DNA from: Epichloe hybrida
Taxonomy: Eukaryota > Ascomycota > Sordariomycetes > Hypocreales > Clavicipitaceae
Length of the DNA: 64,000 nucleotides
Assembly (NCBI GenBank): GCA_019022495.1
Contig: JAFEKR010000021.1
Location: forward strand, 806,001 to 870,000
Reading direction: 5' to 3'
Positions 35,449 to 46,175 of this stretch are shown one piece after another. A program made the position numbers and the translations under genes. Below the pieces are notes generated by a model. That model did not search any database and was not told where the DNA came from. It was given only the letters and a program-made list of their open reading frames with translations. Positions within the stretch are counted from its first letter, which is position 1. The number at the start of each line of letters is the position of its first letter.

Positions 35449-36142
35449 GCTGGGCTATCGACACCGTGGCGGGTTGATGTTGGCTTCTCCAGTAGGGATT
35501 TTTTCGGCCTCTCCTTGCTCGTTTCCGTCTTCGTTTTGGTGCAGTTCAGTGTGAGCTGTCATTACTTTTTTCGCGTTTGTCGCAAGTTAACTTGAGCTTA
35601 GAAGTCAGGACCCCGCAGGTCACACCACAACACCGGACGAGAGCCAAGTAGAGAGGCCCCCCTCTTTACATATATGTAGCTTACTTTTAGGCTTGGGCTT
35701 TTCCCCTCCCTCCGCCAAGCTGATGGTTTCAATTGAGAGCACCTGTGTCTGCTGGGCTCGGTATTCCCGCAAACATGTGCAGGAGCATTGCAAGATTGCA
35801 AGGATGGCATGAGCATGAGGTGCGGACCTTGATTGACATTCAAGATTCAGTGCTTTACCTGCACGCTGAAGATGTGACAGCGCGCTGCGGGCTGGTCGGT
35901 CCAATGTTGATAACTGAACCTGCCCAGCCAGGTGTTGTCACTTGCCCACCGGGCTGTTGCCTGCCAACAACAAGCAATGCTGGAGTGTTTGCGTTTTCAC
36001 ATCAACAAAAGCTCTAAGTTTGCCGCCGTGAACCCAGCAGCTCCATTCTTTGACTCTGCATTACACTCGATATGAAGCTTATACTTTCTGATCACCCCTC
36101 GTCGTCTTTCACACACTATTGTCGAAGCATCTTTCCGCCATC
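35449..36142. other. Divergent promoter region of GAL1 and the 244-aa protein gene
   Basis: Both neighbours start away from this 690-bp stretch. It contains short overlapping frames without features. No binding site was confidently recognised. Confidence 0.4.
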
Positions 36143-36877
36143 ATGGCCAGACCCGTCAAAGATCTAGAGCCTGGTTCCGTATACGTCACCATGAGTATCT
36201 CACGATTCTCCGAAGGGAGGGCCATGTTGCCCATCTACGGTCGAAACTCCAGCACCTACTGCGAGGTGGATATAGCCACATACGAAACACATTGTGCCCA
36301 GAATCTCGCTCGGGAAGAGTTCAACTGGGGCCTCTATTTCCATCGTGGTCATCAGGACGGCGTTTGGTACAATCTGAGGAGACATGACGATCTGAAGTGC
36401 GGACCTTGCCGTACGCTTTTCGATCTTGATCGTCAGCACGTCACCGCCTCTCCCCGCCTCGAGGGTCAAGTCGTCGGTCTCATCAGGGTTTTGCGTGTTC
36501 CTCAAATTCTGTGCGGCGAGCTCACTTGGTACTTGGATTGGCTTGCATGGGAATCGTACGTTACTGCTTCCAGGACGTTTATTTGGGTCACATCCATGTA
36601 TTTGCGGACGTGGCATCATATCATTCGTATGCTCAACAATCCGTCTCTGGCCTATGGTTCGCAATTCAATGTGAATCTATTCCTTCGCGAAGCTCTCGAT
36701 TTCGCATACGAGAATGCGGATTATGCAACTGGTGGACAACTTCCACGACCAATAATTAAATCGGCTCACGGAACTGAACTTGGAATTCCCGGTGAAGGCG
36801 GCATCAATGAGAGTCTCCTGCTCGCCCAGCAGCGCGGTTCGGCACAGCCAAAGCCGATTCTACACCCTTCATCATGA
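36143..36877 (+). CDS. Conserved-looking hypothetical protein, 244 aa
   Basis: This is a single uninterrupted frame of 244 residues from the first ATG (36143, context ATCATGGC) to TGA. I do not recognise a named domain. The body is globular and rich in aromatic residues, for example FNWGLYFHRGHQDGVWYNLRRHDD and LTWYLDWLAWESY, with four to five Cys including CGPC, and no signal peptide or membrane span. The last ~40 residues are low in complexity. The Trp/Tyr/His pattern looks like a folded domain rather than a chance frame. It is divergent from GAL1. Its function is unknown. Confidence 0.6.
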   Translation: MARPVKDLEPGSVYVTMSISRFSEGRAMLPIYGRNSSTYCEVDIATYETHCAQNLAREEFNWGLYFHRGHQDGVWYNLRRHDDLKCGPCRTLFDLDRQHVTASPRLEGQVVGLIRVLRVPQILCGELTWYLDWLAWESYVTASRTFIWVTSMYLRTWHHIIRMLNNPSLAYGSQFNVNLFLREALDFAYENADYATGGQLPRPIIKSAHGTELGIPGEGGINESLLLAQQRGSAQPKPILHPSS

Positions 36878-38098
36878 TGACAGTCCTTGCGTAGGGAATT
36901 TATGGAGAGTCGGGCCCTGTCTTGCCTATCGCTTCTGTGTGTTGAATGCTATCATTGAGGTTTACAAGCATTACGACTTTTCCGACACTTTGGCAGGTTC
37001 ACGTAGACTTGACTGTTGCCAAGGCGACTTGAGTGAAATGAATTTGGAAATTCTAGACTTGTTAGATTATGTACGGCTGGTTTCCGGCCTGGGCTGGCAG
37101 ATGCAAGCGGTTTACGGATTGAAACTCGGTTTTTCTCCCCTAACTAAATCCGTCATGTCTCTGTGCTCAATTTTGCCCCCCTTCTTCTATCAATCGCGGG
37201 TCGATGAGTGATCGTATAAAGTCGACAGCAATTAATCTGGACATATCCCTAGACCTTGTCAATTGGCCTGACCTGACCGGTAGCCATCTGGATGGATAAG
37301 TCAAAGTTCCTTGGCAGGGGCCTTCTGAACCACGTTTGCATGCTATCAACCAAAGCCACCACAGCCACCACGTAGCGGTGTGTACATAAGCCCAAGAAAT
37401 CCAAAACAGAAGCGATTTGCTGAACACGTGACCATCGACAGTCTTCATTCATCACGTAAATTGACATTCCACATCAAGCAGCTGACGTTCTTCGAGATGA
37501 CGATCAGCCCCGCAGCATCGTCAGCTGCAACGGCGGATCCTTGGATCGTTTGTGGGGACGAAAACATCAACCCCGCAGTTGGTTAGGAAACAAGGAACCA
37601 AAGGTCTGTTCTATTGAACGCATTGACATGTGAGCTCTGGCTTGGGCTTAGCTTCTTCCTCGCTGCTAATCATGTCATGACATGACATCCAGGCAGTGGA
37701 ACCTCCTTCTATCCTTGTCCGGGATCGCTCGTGGCACATGCACAGTGGGTGTAGCGAATTGCCACCTACCTGCCACGATCGTCATTCGTCGCCACATCGG
37801 AAGATGCTTGGAGAACCTTATCACGGCCCAAGTAAAGAGGGGTCTGGCTCTGTGGCGGTTTACAGGCGGGGGACGGCGGGCGTTTTAGGCAGGCGATAAG
37901 TCACCTGGCTTCATGAACATGGAGAAGGCACTACCACTTCCGTTCGCATTCGAGACTTAAAAAGGCTGCCGAATCCCCTTTGCTAGATACTTGTTTTCCC
38001 TAACCTTTTCGTCTTATTCACACCACCAAGATCAAGAAATCCAAACAAACGCTCACACCCCCTTCCATCTACTATCAACAAACATCAAAAACTTCATC
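36878..38098. other. Gene-free stretch upstream of the metallothionein
   Basis: Overlapping frames (for example 36780-37211) lack a recognisable domain and are probably chance. The last 200 bp, with CT-rich and CAAA-rich stretches, look like the promoter and 5' leader of the metallothionein. I did not find an unambiguous copper-response element. Confidence 0.4.
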
Positions 38099-38261
38099 AT
38101 GGGTGACTGCGGATGCGCTACGTCTGGCTCTTGCAACTGCGGTTCGGGCTGCACTTGCGCCAACTGCCCTGTTAGTTCGGCCCGACGTCTCTCAATGCCC
38201 CTGCTGTCGCTATTTTGATTATGGATACGGAGCTGACCATAAACTTCAGAATAAGAAATAA
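38099..38261 (+). CDS. Class I-type fungal metallothionein, 27 aa, two exons
   Basis: Exon 1 (38099-38170) encodes MGDCGCATSGSCNCGSGC and onward to CANCP. A 79-bp intron (GTTAGT to CAG, with a CTGAC branch site at about 38232) follows, and exon 2 (38250-38261) adds Asn-Lys-Lys and a stop. The 27-residue product has seven cysteines in CxC spacing, matching the Neurospora-type copper metallothionein (about 25 residues, seven Cys). It would bind Cu(I), and perhaps Cd or Zn, in the cytosol as a thiolate cluster and be induced by metal excess. The intron after the Cys-rich core gives only a three-residue tail. Without splicing, the frame would run on into unrelated residues. A long 5' leader is likely. 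Confidence 0.9.
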
Positions 38262-39584
38262 TCTTGTCTCGACTGCCCATATGATCTAGAGTCCGATGAC
38301 CTAAATACAGTGTCAACCTGTATTTGCCCGAGCATCATCGAGATCAAGAGTGATTTTGAGGGGTGGGATGTCGGCCATTCTTGATCATGGTTATGTTATG
38401 CCGGGAGTTGGTCTGACTACACGCAGACGTTGCAATGGTTTCTTTTTGGTGGGCAAACGTCATTATAGATCCCTTGGGTATTTAATCGGAACAAATTGAG
38501 CTGTGATAAGCAAACGCGTCCTGTGTTTTTGTGGTTTCTCAAGAAGTAAATTGTGCCTTCGTGAATGTCGCAATACGTCATGAATAGCGAAATGGATAAG
38601 AAGATTCTGACAAGAGCGAACGAATACAAAAGTGCTCTTTGGCTCTATTAGGTGTCGATGAATCTGAGTTGGAGACGATTAGCATCCTGATCAGAGTGAA
38701 AGCCCAAACGCGATCTGGAAAATTGACCTAATAATATTTTCCACAGGACTTCAACAGGAAAGCAGTTCAAATTAACACATACGCATAAATCGCTTTAGGG
38801 TCTGATCCACGAGCCAGTGCAAACTTTGCACCGACATTGCATAGTACAAATTGTATGTGGATTTATATAGGGCGGCTACTTTATACCGGTGCAGTCCACT
38901 TCTGTGGCTTTTTTCACCGCCTTTACACAAGGGGACCGTCGTGACATATAATGTGAAGCTATTCATAGCAATCTTTTATAGTACTATTAGTAATACATAG
39001 GCACCTCTATTAGTAGTGTGCTCACAGAGGCGCTAATATAATAAGGCCCTTTGCAATATCCCTAGCCTTTGCTTCTGAAGGTTAGTATTAGCGCCTTCCA
39101 AAAGTCATTATTAGTGATTAATTAAGAGGTTATTAACCCCGAGAAACGTTGTTATAGCTTGTAGCTAGGTGTAAACTTTATATAAGGACTATATAAAGTG
39201 CATAGTTAATACCTAGAAATTGGTAAAATTTACTTCCTAGTATTTAATCCTATTATAAGTATTTAGATAGCTCTAGTTAAGAAGATATATTATAAATAAG
39301 GGAGGATTTAGTGTTTATATAATTTAGATAAATTTCTATAAATTTCTATAGATCTTAGCTAATAAGAATAGCTAGCGCGTCTGGTTATGTGTATTTTTCA
39401 CCGCCTCGTGTATCAGACCCTCATGGTTAGAAAATGTGCGCGAGGAGACGCCGATTTGCTCAGCACGTGACGTGTGATCGGGCGCTTGTATTTCCTCCGG
39501 CCCATCGCCTTCTCCTCTGTACAACAACTTGTCAATCGCTGCTTCATCAGCGCAGTCGTTTCGTCCTTCGCCTACTCCTACTAA
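38262..39584. other. Gene-free stretch, including an AT-rich relic (about 38970-39380)
   Basis: The first ~700 bp have normal composition and no gene. From about 38970 to 39380 the DNA is AT-rich with RIP-like composition, probably a short transposon relic, and it returns to normal composition about 200 bp before the FunK1 gene. Confidence 0.5.
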
Positions 39585-42035
39585 ATGGAACATCTCACCC
39601 CAGAGGAGCGCCTTACGGTCGAACAGAATCCTCTTGGTGAATCGCTCATTGCTGTTCGGGAAGCGTTACGCGACGCGGAACCATGCATCACCGAGGAGGA
39701 GGCGTATGAATCAGAGAACAGCTTTAATGAACTAGGACGACCTCGTCTTTTTGTGGCAGCAATAAGCAAATTGTTATCTATTTTATCTGCAGCTGATGTT
39801 TCTCTTTCGCTTGCTTCTAGGACTGGAAAGGATGCTCTCGTGTCTGACCTGACAGCAATTCGTCTACGACTTCAGAAGGGCGATTTTGAACACAAAATCT
39901 TTCGTCCATTATCACAACTAGTAATTAAGCAGGCACCCGATCCTGATATATGGTCTGCCGTTGTCGCCTTAATCCGAGCCATCAATCACTCTACTCCACC
40001 GCCGAGCCTTCCATCTTTCGACACCCCGATCACCCATTCCTCCGCTTCACAACAGGGATCTGAACAAACACGGAAGAAGATCGAACCACGCGTCTTTGAA
40101 GAAATCCGTTATTGTACGCACCGAGCGGTCGAAGGATTTCACGAGAAATACTTCCAAGGCCGGTCTTGGAACAGGCGAGCAAAACGGATTTACCATGCAT
40201 GTAAAGATCGTTATAGCGACACAGATAAGAGATGGAAGAAGCTTCCCAACGCGTCGAGTGAAGACGACGTCTGCAATTGGTGGCTCAGTCTGCAGTGTGA
40301 TTTCCTCGACAGGGAAAAAGCTTCCTATTTTAGGAGCTCAGGAAGCAATAGAATTGGAACAGAGGCCCAACGTCAGCTGGATCTATTTGTTAAATCCAAA
40401 GGCGCTGCAAACGAAGCAAAACATGACTGGAGAGAAGTCCTTGTCGTCGGCGAACTTAAAAAGGCTGACCAAAAAAACAAAGGCCTGTGGCTTCAAGTTG
40501 GGAGCGCTGTGCGGAATGTATTCGCCAGCCAGCCAACGCGTCGCTTCGTACACGCCTTCACTCTCACCGGTACAGAGCTAGAAACTTGGGTATTTGATCG
40601 CTCTGGACCGTACAGTGGCGCGACGTTTGATATTCATAAGGAGCCTGAGAAATTTATCCAGGTAATATGCGGTTACGTGATGATGAACGACGAAGAGCTC
40701 GGCCTTGACACGTTTACAAGACGAAAGGATAGCAAATTATTTGTCATAATTCCTGCTGAAACTCAAGAAAAAAAGCGAAAGCTGAAACTCGAGCTCGATC
40801 CGACCCCTATTGCATCTCAGCGAGCGATCGTATGCCGAGGCACATCCTGTTTTTTGGCGAAAGCTGGGGTGGGCGAGTTTGACTATGTTCTGAAGTTTTC
40901 TTGGATATCTAGTGTGCGAGCACCTGAAGCTGACCTTCTTAACAAGGCTCTTGAGCGAGGCGTTAAAGGGCTTGCGAAAGTCGTGGGCTACCAACAAGAG
41001 GTTACCAGCATCAGCAAGCTACGAGAGAATCTTACCTTTTCAACACCATATAAATTCCGTGGTGTACCGCGTAGCGCAAACACGTCCTCGCAATCACAAC
41101 CTCCAATCAGCCACTCTTTCAGTCAGTTCCATAACCTCAGCATTATCAGCAATGTATCGCGAAAGAGAAAGTCTATCGATTCCGCCAGCTACGCAAACAA
41201 AAAGTCTCGCTCTAACAGTCCATTAGCTGGGACGGAACAGGTTACGAATCCCATTAAGTATGCTGTCCAAGAACCTGAAGGCACGTGTCTTATCCAACAG
41301 GACGATACGCCGTTTGATAATCGCATTCTACGTGTTCTAGCCATTTCTCCAGCAGGAAGATCCGTCACTCAATTTAGTTCAGTAATTGAGCTCCTCGAAA
41401 CTCTCCGTGACGCTGTCGTGGTGCACCGGTCGTTATTATTGGATGGAAGAATTCTTCATCGGGACATCTCGGAGAACAATATCATCATCACAAACCCAGA
41501 GAAAGCTGACGGGTTTAGAGGCATGCTTATTGATTTGGACCTGGCGAAGGAGAATGGAAAAGGCCCTAGTGGCGCCCGCCACCGAACAGGAACAATGGAG
41601 TTTATGGCTATTGAAGTTCTTCTCGGCATTTCTCACACCTATCGCCACGATGTTGAAGCTTTCTTCTATGTTCTCCTCTGGCTTTGCGCTCGCCGAGGCT
41701 GGAACCTCTCGGCAAGATTAGAGCGGCGGCCTAAGAAGTCCATGCTTTCACGTTGGTACTCGGGAAGTTACGAAGAGATTGCGCAAAACAAACGAGGTGA
41801 CATGGACAAGAACGGATTAGGCATGATACTAAACGAATTCCCGTCGACATTTGAGAGTGTTAAGCCTCTTTGCAGGACAATACGCGACATTTTATTTCCG
41901 CATAAAGACGGACTGTTTACGGGCACGCCGCGTGACCCGGAAATCCTATATGGTCCGATTATCAAGGCTTTTGATGATACTTTGATAGAGATCAAGGAGA
42001 CGGGGGAGGGATACTGTGAAAGCATGAGAGATTAG
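39585..42035 (+). CDS. FunK1-type protein kinase with nuclease-like N-terminal region
   Basis: This is an intronless 816-residue protein. The C-terminal half (about residues 415-760) is a FunK1-family kinase, a fungus-specific expansion. Lys437 (VLKF) fits the ATP lysine. The catalytic loop is HRDISENN (His625-Arg-Asp627, Asn632), the metal-binding motif is DLD (Asp650) in place of DFG, and GTMEFMAIEVL follows as the APE-region equivalent. All catalytic residues are present. A Ser- and Lys-rich insert (about 525-555) breaks the N-lobe. The region before it carries Asp266 and VVGELK (Glu290-x-Lys292), which resembles the D...E-x-K core of PD-(D/E)xK nucleases. Its role is unknown, but FunK1 genes are often accessory and located near transposons. 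An AT-rich relic lies just upstream and Gypsy DNA starts 4 kb downstream. Confidence 0.85.
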   Translation: MEHLTPEERLTVEQNPLGESLIAVREALRDAEPCITEEEAYESENSFNELGRPRLFVAAISKLLSILSAADVSLSLASRTGKDALVSDLTAIRLRLQKGDFEHKIFRPLSQLVIKQAPDPDIWSAVVALIRAINHSTPPPSLPSFDTPITHSSASQQGSEQTRKKIEPRVFEEIRYCTHRAVEGFHEKYFQGRSWNRRAKRIYHACKDRYSDTDKRWKKLPNASSEDDVCNWWLSLQCDFLDREKASYFRSSGSNRIGTEAQRQLDLFVKSKGAANEAKHDWREVLVVGELKKADQKNKGLWLQVGSAVRNVFASQPTRRFVHAFTLTGTELETWVFDRSGPYSGATFDIHKEPEKFIQVICGYVMMNDEELGLDTFTRRKDSKLFVIIPAETQEKKRKLKLELDPTPIASQRAIVCRGTSCFLAKAGVGEFDYVLKFSWISSVRAPEADLLNKALERGVKGLAKVVGYQQEVTSISKLRENLTFSTPYKFRGVPRSANTSSQSQPPISHSFSQFHNLSIISNVSRKRKSIDSASYANKKSRSNSPLAGTEQVTNPIKYAVQEPEGTCLIQQDDTPFDNRILRVLAISPAGRSVTQFSSVIELLETLRDAVVVHRSLLLDGRILHRDISENNIIITNPEKADGFRGMLIDLDLAKENGKGPSGARHRTGTMEFMAIEVLLGISHTYRHDVEAFFYVLLWLCARRGWNLSARLERRPKKSMLSRWYSGSYEEIAQNKRGDMDKNGLGMILNEFPSTFESVKPLCRTIRDILFPHKDGLFTGTPRDPEILYGPIIKAFDDTLIEIKETGEGYCESMRD

Positions 42036-43595
42036 AGATACGCACTCCGTCCGCTCATCTTCGTAGCGAGGGCTTGGTCTCATGAAACGCTGCCCAAGGA
42101 CAGAGCTACTTGTTAAAGCATGTACAATCAAATGATGTGATACTGTACATGGAGTATCTGCTCTAGTACCGCGAGTCCCGACCACGTAATGCTCATTGCA
42201 CCACGCTGTATCGTAAATGCCAGGCAAGCGCGAGAAAGCAGGCAGGTTCCATCATCAACGTCTTGCTGGGTAGGCAAGCAATAACGGGCAATGAAATGCA
42301 TTGGTTCCAGGGCAAGATTATGGGCTTACAAGGCGAAGGGTGACTACATGACTCAAGATTGGCCCGTAGGAGATGGCCTCTCGGAGAAAGGCGAACATGT
42401 CGAGTTTTCCGTTCGGGGGAAAGATCTCCTGAAGCATCTCGATTGCATCAAACGAAATCCCAGTACATGCCAGACTTCCTCGGGGCTGGCACGACCAAGA
42501 AGTGGCTCTCATCACCGCTTCCGTTCAGCCGCCGGCGCAAACTCCAACTTTCCAGGACTACCCATCAACCACACAAGTTTAGGTTCTGATTATGAGCCCC
42601 GGACTGAGACTAAAGGCAGAAGAATGCTTGGAAGTTGCTGTTGTCAAGTTTGAGGACAATACATACAAGTGCGACAGACTGCTCGACAGGAGACGTATTC
42701 ATGTGCCACAAGGCGAGTGGGCTGCAGAAGCTTAGGTACAACGTACTGGTCTTCCGAGTCGGAACGGCGACGGGTCAAGAAGGCGAGACAGTGACATAGC
42801 AGTTGACAAGATCTTCGCGGAAGATCATCGCATCTCAGGCATCAGGTGTTTGCCCTAGTCAACAACAATAGTCAAATGTGTTTCATTGCAAGAATACCAG
42901 AAACGTAATTGTCCTTGCAATGTGTAACTATTTCAGCTGCCTTTAATGTGATGATGCTCAGTAGTACAAAGAATTTTGACATTCGTGTTTTGAGGTGATG
43001 TTATATTCCTCATCGCCTTTGAAGGAACTTGACATCGCTGGAGGCACGAGCGAGCCGGGTAGTCTGTAAGGCTTTCAATTCACAGGCCACATTGAGGGCG
43101 AATGTCAAAATGGAAATCACGTTTTGCGACTTGCGTCATGTTATTAGAGAAAGGCAATCTGGTCACTTTGCCGTCGAGCACAAGTCATCTGCCCATCGTG
43201 TTGTCAAGTGGGGTCTCTCGTGGATCATGATTGGCCGATACCTCTTGTCGGGCGGCCGTGACATTATGTAGCAAAAGGCAGCATCGATGGAGACTTTGTC
43301 TCTGATCGCCGAGCTCCCACTTTACTGTATGTGCGACTTCACTGTCGCAGGATCCTGCCTCGTATCATTCCAGGCACTCACGTCAGATCTTCGGGGTCAG
43401 GCAGCCAATCTTGCTACATCTATCCATATCTTGTTGGCAGAGCATCGAGTTTGCACCAGTCGTTCTTGACTACAATGGAAATCGCCCCACGAACTATGAG
43501 CATTTGAAACGCCCTCGACGACAACTTTCCTCGCTCAAACATACTGTGGCGCTTCTTTTCCTGTCGTGTAGCATCCTCGGCCCCTATTGCTCACG
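42036..43595. other. Gene-free stretch
   Basis: This lies between FunK1 and the RING-CH gene. Several 60-120-codon frames have no domain, no credible splicing and no codon signature. Nothing else was identified. Confidence 0.4.
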
Positions 43596-45341
43596 ATGGC
43601 GTCCGAAGACAAAGAAACAACCCTGCCGTTCGAAATCTTGAAGGCTGTCAAGGCGGGAAACCTAGCACATGCTCCACGACGATGTTTTATATGCCTGACG
43701 GATGAGGACCCTTCTGATACTCCAGGCTCGTGGGTTGATCCCTGCCCATGCACTTTGGAGGCTCATCAAGACTGTATGCTGTCCTGGGTGTTGGATTGCG
43801 AGCGTAGGACTAAGCCACTCGTGTGTCCGGTGTGCAAGTCTGCCATCGAGATGGAAGGATCTTGGAATTTGCTTGTCTCATCCAGCGAGTTCATACAAAA
43901 ACGATTCACCAAAACAAGCCCGTTCATTATCTTAGCTGGTGTCTCCATGGGCGTACAGTTCAGTCTGCAAATGTATGGCGCCTTGGCCCTGTGGTCTTTT
44001 GCAGGAAAGAACACCATGATGCGGTTTTTGCTGGGCCCTGATATGATCATTGACGCCAAAAACGGAGGTGGCTTGGGATTTTTTGGGAAAAGATTATGGA
44101 GCAGCCTTGTGCTGATGAACGTGGCACCAACATTGCTCTTCGGCAAGTGGTTCCCCTACACAAGCAACAACATCTTCTTGCCGACAGCTTCTCTGGTATG
44201 GACTTTACTAAAGCTTTCAATTTAACCTTGTTCCCTCTTTAGACGAACATCCCACTAATACACATGAATTCAGTACGGCGTGTATCAAATTATACATGGC
44301 AATACGTTTTTCTCCTGGCCGCCGTCACCGCAGCTGGCGATGACTGTGTTTCCTTGTATCCGCTCCGTCTATAACAACCTGTGGCAGAAGTTTGTCTTGC
44401 CGTATGAGAACAAGCTCAATAGACAGATTCTTGGTCTGCCACCGGCAACCCCATACAACGATACACAACGAGTTGAGGCCCGACTTCGACAAGCACAAGA
44501 TAACATGCAAGGTGGCCTTGTCGTTCTCTTGCAAAATCTTCTTGACGCCTTAGATCCCATTGACGATGACGATCTTCAGGTCAACGATGTGCATCGTATC
44601 GAGCCCATGGACGGAGATGCTGGCAATGATGGTGACGAACAAGGCGGAGAGTTCATCTTTCAGCCACGAATAGGAGACGTTGGACATGCCGAAAGAGATT
44701 TCAACGGTGCCGGTGAAGGTGCCGGTGAACCAGCTGAAGAGAATGTAGTACACGTCGAAATGGAACCCAGTGAAGCTGACGAAAACGCTGGCGATCATCC
44801 GGGCCAAGGGGAATGGCAAGACGAAGCTAGGTTCGGCATTGAGTTCCAAGGCCACGGTGGATTTTTGGATCAAGAAGATGCCCCTGAGCCGCTGCCAGCC
44901 CTTGGCCTTATCGGCGAAGGTCAAGAGCAAGAGATCGAGGGCGCAGTGGCAGCGAATGATGGTCAAGAGCAAGACCATCACGAGGCTCCGCAGGCGCCTC
45001 CCGCTAGAGGAATGGGATTCGGTGGACTGTTATCCAGCATCTCGAACTCAGTTGTCAGTGCACTTATACTACCTGGGGTATCGTTTGCCATGGGGGAAGC
45101 TCTGCGTTTAGTTCTACCAAAAGCCTGGACAGCCTCTGCTTCACGCAGCCCCTGGGCATTTTACGCCGGCCCAGGTGGTCGACCAGGACTCTTGCAACAG
45201 CAATGGGGCCGCAGCTTCATTGGCGGGTGTCTCTTCGTGGTTCTCAAGGATGCAATTCGAGTCTATGCGAAATACTGGAGAGTGGCGGCCATCAGGAATC
45301 GGCGTGTCAAGAATTTCGATCGCAAACGCCGAGAGAAGTGA
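43596..45341 (+). CDS. RING-CH (MARCH-type) membrane protein, putative E3 ubiquitin ligase
   Basis: Exons are 43596-44195 and 44274-45341, with a 78-bp intron (GTATGG...CAG, phase 0), giving 555 residues. Start ATG 43596 lies in the context CACGATGGC. Near the N-terminus is a C4HC3 RING-CH finger: CFIC, then CPC with His, Cys, and CPVC (about residues 30-78). MARCH-family ligases use this fold to recruit E2 enzymes at membranes. Several hydrophobic segments follow (for example FIILAGVSMGVQFSLQMYGALALW and a downstream LVLMNVAPTLLF). The middle 250 residues are strongly acidic (DIDDDD-, GEGAGEPAEEN- and GQEQ-like), and the C-terminal part returns to hydrophobic and basic sequence ending in KRREK. 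The fungal function and substrates are unknown. Confidence 0.8.
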
Positions 45342-46059
45342 ATTCTGGCATGTATATGGATATGCGCATTTGTGTGTCTCGAAAACACGAAACGATTGCA
45401 TTGGCGCATTCAAGATAGGACGTCGACATTGTCACGATGAAAGTGGTTGGGGCCTGGACAATCAATCTATGCAAGCAGTCAGTCAACTCCTGCATAGACC
45501 CAACCATCAACCATGGGCGGTACAGGGCTTTTCTTTATAATTCTTAGCTCTGGGGATCAATGCAGGAACCGTGGTATACGATGAAGCGTGTGGGTTTTTG
45601 ACGATGCACGTGCATTGTTCTCAGCTTTTTGTTACGAGGCAAGCGGCCTGCGAGCGACAAAACTTTGTTAAATACATAGACATACCAAGTAGAGTGTTTA
45701 GCCAAGACTGCATACAAGCTACTTCCTACGCCGTAGTCGAGTCCATACATGCATGTAGGACAGATTCGTGACTATGACCTACATGTAATAGCTCTGCGGG
45801 CTCTCCCTCTTTTGTGCTACCTGCCTGGTAAAGTTATCGCATGTGTGCTCGGCATGTCCATACATGTGGTGGATACAGCAATAAACGACTCTGGTAGAAG
45901 GTTCCACAAGAGCATCGAAGTGCGAAATCCCCCGAATGCCTTCCGTAATGTACATATGTACAGTAAGTCCAGGGAATTCCGAGCAACTCGTAGCAAAATT
46001 AGCGTAGAACGCATAGCATGTTATTTTATGATGCTCGCTGCTCGGAATTACCTAAGGCC
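45342..46059. other. Gene-free stretch between the RING-CH gene and the Gypsy element
   Basis: Short frames only. The target duplication AGGCC of the Gypsy element begins at 46055. Confidence 0.45.
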
Positions 46060-46175
46060 TGTTGAGGTGGAGAATGGCTAAGGTAATCATTAGTACTATT
46101 ATTATGGAGAACATAGTAGCTAGATAACTAAAGAAAACAACCTATATTATCCTACTTAATTTTAGTATTACTTTA
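46060..46175 (+). repeat. Gypsy 5' LTR (116 bp)
   Basis: It starts TGTTGAGGTGG. It differs from the 3' copy by 13 transitions and no transversions. Its first 20 bp retain G where the right copy has A, while its last 50 bp are the mutated ones. Confidence 0.9.
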
